Shown here: positions 60,469 to 64,000 of the stretch, one piece after another
How positions within the stretch are numbered: the stretch's first letter is position 1
Layout: every line of letters starts with the position of its first letter
DNA from: an uncultured Prevotellaceae bacterium
Lineage (GTDB): Bacteria > Bacteroidota > Bacteroidia > Bacteroidales > Bacteroidaceae
NCBI GenBank assembly: GCA_902799765.1
Contig: CADCBZ010000012.1
Location: forward strand, 1 to 64,000
Reading direction: 5' to 3'
DNA: 64,000 nt
Program-made: the position numbers and the translations under genes
Notes under the pieces: model-generated
Seen by the model: the letters and a program-made list of their open reading frames with translations, nothing else
Told to the model about the DNA's origin: nothing
The model's database searches: none

Positions 60469-61692
60469 ATGGCAAGACGTGTAGTAATTACAGGCATGGG
60501 CATTTGGTCCTGCCTTGGAACAGATATAGAAACTGTTAGACAATCTCTTTTTGAGGGGAAGTCTGGTATTGGTTTACAACCAGAGAGACTTGAATATGGC
60601 TATAGATCAGGTCTTACAGGTATTGTAGAGACTCCTGTCATTACTAAACAGATGATTGACAGGCATACTCGTGCCGGAATGTCAGAGGAAGCACAATACG
60701 CTTATATGGCAAGTCGTCAAGCTTTTGTTCAGGCCCAAATCAGTGACGAATATCTTCGCGAGAATGAGGTCGGATGTATCTTTGGTAATGACTCTTCCGC
60801 TAAACCTGTTATTGAGTCGTCAAAGATTATGGACGAAAAACACGACTCGGCAATGCTGGGTTATGGACTTATTTTCCAGTCGATGAACTCGACTGTAAAT
60901 ATGAATCTAAGTACAATTTTCCATTTACGCGGTGTTAATTTTACCATCAGCGCAGCCTGCGCAAGTGGTAGTCACTCCATTGGGTTGGGTTATATGCTTA
61001 TAAAGCAAGGTTTCCAAGACATGGTATTATGCGGCGGAGCTCAGGAAACCAACTATTATTCAATGGCATCATTTGACGCTCTCGGAGCTTTCTCAATCCG
61101 CATGGAAGAACCAGCAAAGGCCAGTCGTCCATTCGATAAAGACCGCGACGGGTTGATTCCCAGTGGTGGAGCTGCTGCCCTTGTGCTTGAAGACTATGAT
61201 CATGCTATTGCCCGTGGAGCCATAATTCTTGCAGAAGTAGTAGGGTATGGATTCTCGAGCAATGGTGGCGGTATTTCAGAGCCCAGCGATAATGGTTCTG
61301 TAATAGCGATGAGTCGTGCCATAAAAGATGCTGGTGTAGAACTTGATGATATTGACTATATTAATGCCCATGCAACATCCACTCTACAGGGTGACATGTA
61401 TGAAGCAATAGCGCTTGATAGATTGTTTCATGGTCAACGGGCACTCATCAGTTCTACAAAGTCAATGACAGGACATGAGTGCTGGATGGCAGGTGCCAGT
61501 GAGATAGTTTATAGTATCATTATGATGCAGAATAACTTTGTGGCTCCGAATATCAACTTCGAGAATCCTGATGAGTATTCTGAGAAGATAAACCTCACTG
61601 CCAAGACTGTAGAGACAGAGGTTAATACTGTCCTTAGTAATTCTTTTGGTTTTGGGGGAACTAATAGTGCATTAGTAATTAAGAAAATATAG
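60469..61692 (+). CDS. Beta-ketoacyl-ACP synthase, second arm of the polyene cluster
   Basis: The 407-residue ketosynthase from ATG 60469 has all three catalytic residues: Cys164 in SAACASGSHSIG, His301 in INAHATSTLQGD and His336 in KSMTGHECWMAG. RVVITGMGIWSCLGTDIETV and LSNSFGFGGTNSALV frame a FabB/F fold. HATST replaces the more usual HGTST, as in FabB. It is therefore a third KAS-like protein of the locus and the second predicted to be active. Base composition is more AT-rich than the first arm. Confidence 0.93.
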   Translation: MARRVVITGMGIWSCLGTDIETVRQSLFEGKSGIGLQPERLEYGYRSGLTGIVETPVITKQMIDRHTRAGMSEEAQYAYMASRQAFVQAQISDEYLRENEVGCIFGNDSSAKPVIESSKIMDEKHDSAMLGYGLIFQSMNSTVNMNLSTIFHLRGVNFTISAACASGSHSIGLGYMLIKQGFQDMVLCGGAQETNYYSMASFDALGAFSIRMEEPAKASRPFDKDRDGLIPSGGAAALVLEDYDHAIARGAIILAEVVGYGFSSNGGGISEPSDNGSVIAMSRAIKDAGVELDDIDYINAHATSTLQGDMYEAIALDRLFHGQRALISSTKSMTGHECWMAGASEIVYSIIMMQNNFVAPNINFENPDEYSEKINLTAKTVETEVNTVLSNSFGFGGTNSALVIKKI

Positions 61693-61734
61693 TGCTCATC
61701 TTTACAATATTATGTCTAACTTAAAAGTAAAATA

Positions 61735-62253
61735 ATGAAACGTTTTTATGTAATATTTTGTATGGCTTTGATAACCATGTTTGCTTTCGCAGGAGGAATC
61801 AAAGTCTCCAAAGGAAAGGCTTCTTATATGAAAACAGAAGGCAAGATTTTCGTTGTGTTTGATTGGACGAATGCCAAATGGGACCATGGTAAATCAGTAA
61901 AAGCGCAATGGGGGGAAGAATATGATGCTTATGTTGAACAAGGAGAGGCTCAATTCGTAGAAGGTTATAATAAAGAAAGCAAGAAAGTTAAAATTATCAA
62001 AGATGAATCCTCTGCAGATTATATTATGACTGTAAAGTTCACGAATTTTGATAGGTTTTACAGTATGATGAGTGTTGTTCCTGGAAACAAACACAAGATT
62101 TGGGCCGAAATTACTGTCGTTGACAAAAAGAACGGTGAAGTGATTTGTGAATATAATGTGAAAGAATTTAAGGGCGGGCGTGATTTTTCAATCTTTGATA
62201 GTTATACGGAATCCATGGGTGATTTAGGATCTGAATTAGCTGAAACAAAGTAA
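61735..62253 (+). CDS. Exported hypothetical protein of the polyene cluster
   Basis: The 172-residue protein has a signal peptide (KRFYVIFCMALITMFAFA) and a mature beta-rich region (IKVSKGKASYMKTEGKIFVVFDWTNAKWDH...ADYIMTVKFTNFDRFYSMMSVVPGNKHKIWAEITVVDKKNGEVICEYNVKEFKGG), ending in an acidic helix. The mature part resembles small periplasmic lipid-binding/DUF4136-like shapes only loosely. No function is assigned. It is one base before the methyltransferase gene and so probably belongs to the pathway. Confidence 0.7.
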   Translation: MKRFYVIFCMALITMFAFAGGIKVSKGKASYMKTEGKIFVVFDWTNAKWDHGKSVKAQWGEEYDAYVEQGEAQFVEGYNKESKKVKIIKDESSADYIMTVKFTNFDRFYSMMSVVPGNKHKIWAEITVVDKKNGEVICEYNVKEFKGGRDFSIFDSYTESMGDLGSELAETK

Positions 62254-62254
62254 T

Positions 62255-63361
62255 ATGTTTTTATCTCAATCTTTAGAGGATAATTATACGAAAGAATCTC
62301 TTTCTGCACGTGACGCTCAGAGATTAGCAGAATTTATTGCGTGGGGGCCTGTAGTTTTTCAGGTCTCACGAATTATTCTAAAATGGGGTATATTAGATTT
62401 AATACGTGATTCTAAAGAAGGACTAACAAGGCAGGAAATATGTGAAAGGACTGGGCGTTCTGACTATGCAGTTAAGTGCCTGTTAGAGGCATCGCTGTGT
62501 ATTGGAACCTTATTGGTTAATCCACAGACGGAGCGATATACTCTATCAAAGACTGGATGGTTCCTTATCAATGACCCTGCCACAAGAGTAAACATTGACT
62601 TCAATCATGATGTCAACTATGTGGGGTGGTTTAATTTGGAGGAATCACTTGCTATTGGCAAACCAGAAGGTTTAAAACACTTCGGCAATTGGCCTACTAT
62701 TTACGAGGGACTTTCTCAACTCCCAAAACAAGTTCAGAAAAGTTGGTTCGGTTTTGACCATTTCTATAGCGACTCTTCGTTTCCTGAGGCGTTGAAAATC
62801 ATCTTTGATGAATATCACGTGAAGTCGCTTTATGATGTAGGAGGAAATACTGGCAAATGGGCTTTACAATGTATAGCGTATAACAAAGATGTAGAGGTGA
62901 CCATTTTGGACCTACCACAGCAAATTTCCATGATGCAGGATAACATCAAAGGCAAAGAAGGTGCTGAACGTATTCATGGATATGGCATCAACCTGTTGGA
63001 CTCCAATTCTGTGTTTCCACAATATGATGGAGGTCTTGACGCTATTTGGATGAGTCAGTTCCTTGACTGTTTCAGCATGGATGAAATCGTTAGTATTTTG
63101 AATCGTGCCAAACATGCAATGACGTCCCAAACCCGTATTTACATTATGGAGACTTTGTGGGATAGACAAAAATACGAGCCTGCAGCCTTCTGTCTGACAA
63201 TGACCAGTTTGTATTTTACGGCAATGGCCAATGGAAATTCCAAGATGTATAATACAGAAGATATGCAAGCTTGTATTGAAAAAGCTGGATTGGAAATTGA
63301 ACAGATTCATGATCATTTGGGAATGGGTCACTCTATTATTGTATGTAAACAGAAATCATAA
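62255..63361 (+). CDS. SAM-dependent O-methyltransferase with dimerisation wHTH
   Basis: The 368-residue protein has an N-terminal winged-helix dimerisation region (about 15-115; GILDLIRDSKEGLTRQEICERTGRSDYAVKCLLEASLCIG) and a class I SAM domain with motif I LYDVGGNTGKWALQC, VTILDLPQQI and IWMSQFLDCFS. This is the COMT-like (Methyltransf_2) plan used on phenolic or polyketide substrates. Aryl-polyene and flexirubin head groups are often methylated, so the aryl head of the product is a likely substrate (inference). Confidence 0.87.
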   Translation: MFLSQSLEDNYTKESLSARDAQRLAEFIAWGPVVFQVSRIILKWGILDLIRDSKEGLTRQEICERTGRSDYAVKCLLEASLCIGTLLVNPQTERYTLSKTGWFLINDPATRVNIDFNHDVNYVGWFNLEESLAIGKPEGLKHFGNWPTIYEGLSQLPKQVQKSWFGFDHFYSDSSFPEALKIIFDEYHVKSLYDVGGNTGKWALQCIAYNKDVEVTILDLPQQISMMQDNIKGKEGAERIHGYGINLLDSNSVFPQYDGGLDAIWMSQFLDCFSMDEIVSILNRAKHAMTSQTRIYIMETLWDRQKYEPAAFCLTMTSLYFTAMANGNSKMYNTEDMQACIEKAGLEIEQIHDHLGMGHSIIVCKQKS

Positions 63362-63377
63362 TAAAACAATAAAGAAA

Positions 63378-63620
63378 ATGACAAGACAAGAGATTGAAGA
63401 AAAAGTAAAAGCATTCCTCATTGACGATTTGGAGATTGACGAGGAGAAAATTTTCGACGAAGCAAAATTAAAGGATGATATGGGTATTGACAGCCTCGAT
63501 TTCGTAGATATCGTTGTTATCGTAGAAAAGAACTTCGGCTTCAAGATAAAGCCTGAGGAAATGCAGGGGGTTACAACGCTGAGCCAATTCTGCGATTATA
63601 TTGAAAGTAAAGTAGGATAA
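63378..63620 (+). CDS. Acyl carrier protein (second)
   Basis: The 80-residue ACP starts at ATG 63378. GIDSLDFVDIVVIVEKNF gives the phosphopantetheine Ser39. It has the same size and acidic character as fatty-acid ACPs but differs from the ACP at 45705. It lies 17 bp after the methyltransferase and just before the acyltransferase, in a second polyene-cluster transcript. Confidence 0.92.
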   Translation: MTRQEIEEKVKAFLIDDLEIDEEKIFDEAKLKDDMGIDSLDFVDIVVIVEKNFGFKIKPEEMQGVTTLSQFCDYIESKVG

Positions 63621-63627
63621 ATAGGGC

Positions 63628-64000
63628 GTGGCAGACAGGAAGTGGGATGGCACAACATATGGCAATAGTTTGATGCACCATTATCTTATCAAGCTATTGA
63701 AGTATATAGACATTAGAATTGTCTATATCTTTACTTATATATTTGTTATTCCACCATGCCTGTTCCGTTCAGGCTTCAAGCCTATATACCATTATTTTCG
63801 TGAACGATGGGGGTATGGACCAATAAAAGCTTTTCTGAAAACTTACCAGAACCATTGCATGTTTAGTCAGGTAGTTATTGACAGATTTGCAATGTATGCA
63901 GGAAAGCATTTTAAGGTAGAAATCGATGGACTTGAGCACTTTCAGAACCTAACTCTTCAAGAACCTGCTTTTGTTCAGCTTAGTTCGCATATTGGGAATT
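63628..64000 (+). CDS. LpxL/HtrB-like lipid acyltransferase, N-terminal part (cut by window edge)
   Basis: A frame from GTG 63628 (ADRKWDGTTYGNSLMHHYLIKLLKY) runs to the right edge. It has a membrane helix (IRIVYIFTYIFVIPPCLFRSG) and ERWGYGPIKAFLKTYQNHCMFSQVVIDRFAMYAGKHFKVEI, then the start of the acyltransferase catalytic region (VQLSSHIGN, its His beginning the HX4-5E/D motif). It is of the lysophospholipid/lipid A acyltransferase (LABLAT) type found in Bacteroidetes aryl-polyene/DAR clusters. GTG is preferred since homologues contain KWDGTTYGNS; an ATG lies at 63673. Confidence 0.85.
   Translation, partial: MADRKWDGTTYGNSLMHHYLIKLLKYIDIRIVYIFTYIFVIPPCLFRSGFKPIYHYFRERWGYGPIKAFLKTYQNHCMFSQVVIDRFAMYAGKHFKVEIDGLEHFQNLTLQEPAFVQLSSHIGN

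Noticed and set aside
1..64000. tRNA or rRNA genes, transposases, integrases, phage genes
   Set aside because: I looked for T-loop-like GGTTCRANYCC pairs and acceptor stems, ribosomal signatures and recombinase motifs in gaps and frames and found none I could support.

Overview
The window looks like a Bacteroidales chromosome, most likely Prevotellaceae. Many starts are preceded by the Bacteroidetes -7 box TAnnTTTG, several with a TTTG about 19-20 bp upstream. Shine-Dalgarno sites are weak. The gene set includes a type III glutamine synthetase, a fused DAHP synthase-chorismate mutase, Bacteroidetes-type outer-membrane barrel proteins and BtrH/MMPL polyene-cluster genes. It is gene-dense. I see no rRNA, tRNA, CRISPR array, transposase or prophage.

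Layout. 1-19.5 kb is dominated by nitrogen assimilation: glutamate synthase (cut by the left edge), an alkylation-repair trio, a HU-like protein with an added HTH, P-II, an ammonium transporter broken by a frameshift, an outer-membrane barrel, CTP synthase, an amidophosphoribosyltransferase homologue, asparagine synthetase, a histidine phosphatase, GlnN and an agmatine-to-putrescine pair. 19.5-34 kb is mostly housekeeping: a FetAB-like ABC transporter whose permease is fused to a DNA/RNA nuclease, a broken Nif3 gene, holA, an XRE regulator behind an 800-bp AT-rich region, pyrK-pyrD, aroC, SlyD, an M48 protease, a C1 peptidase and a broken formate/nitrite-type channel. 34-39.7 kb is an overlapping four-gene Cache-sensor operon: two Cache-only receptors (one with a stop codon), a kinase-dead Cache-HAMP-DHp protein and a full histidine kinase. 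39.8-44.4 kb carries a barrel protein, GltS, a porin and a nitroreductase.

44.5-55.8 kb and 60.5-64 kb are two arms of one aryl-polyene/dialkylresorcinol-type lipid cluster: two ACPs, three ketosynthase-like proteins, hotdog dehydratases, a LolA-like carrier, a BtrH-type protein, an MMPL-acyltransferase fusion, a methyltransferase and a lipid acyltransferase. Between the arms lies the aromatic amino-acid operon (pheA, aminotransferase, DAHP synthase-chorismate mutase, tyrA). It is preceded by an apparent 25-codon leader peptide containing the run YFYGYYFYF and a 9-bp dyad, a strong candidate for Phe/Tyr-sensing attenuation. The aromatic operon could supply the aryl starter for the polyene, which is inference.

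At least four genes (amtB, nif3, the FNT channel and one Cache receptor) carry a frameshifting deletion or nonsense codon. The permease-nuclease fusion may be a further deletion product. Either this genome is accumulating small deletions or the assembly has errors; raw reads would decide.
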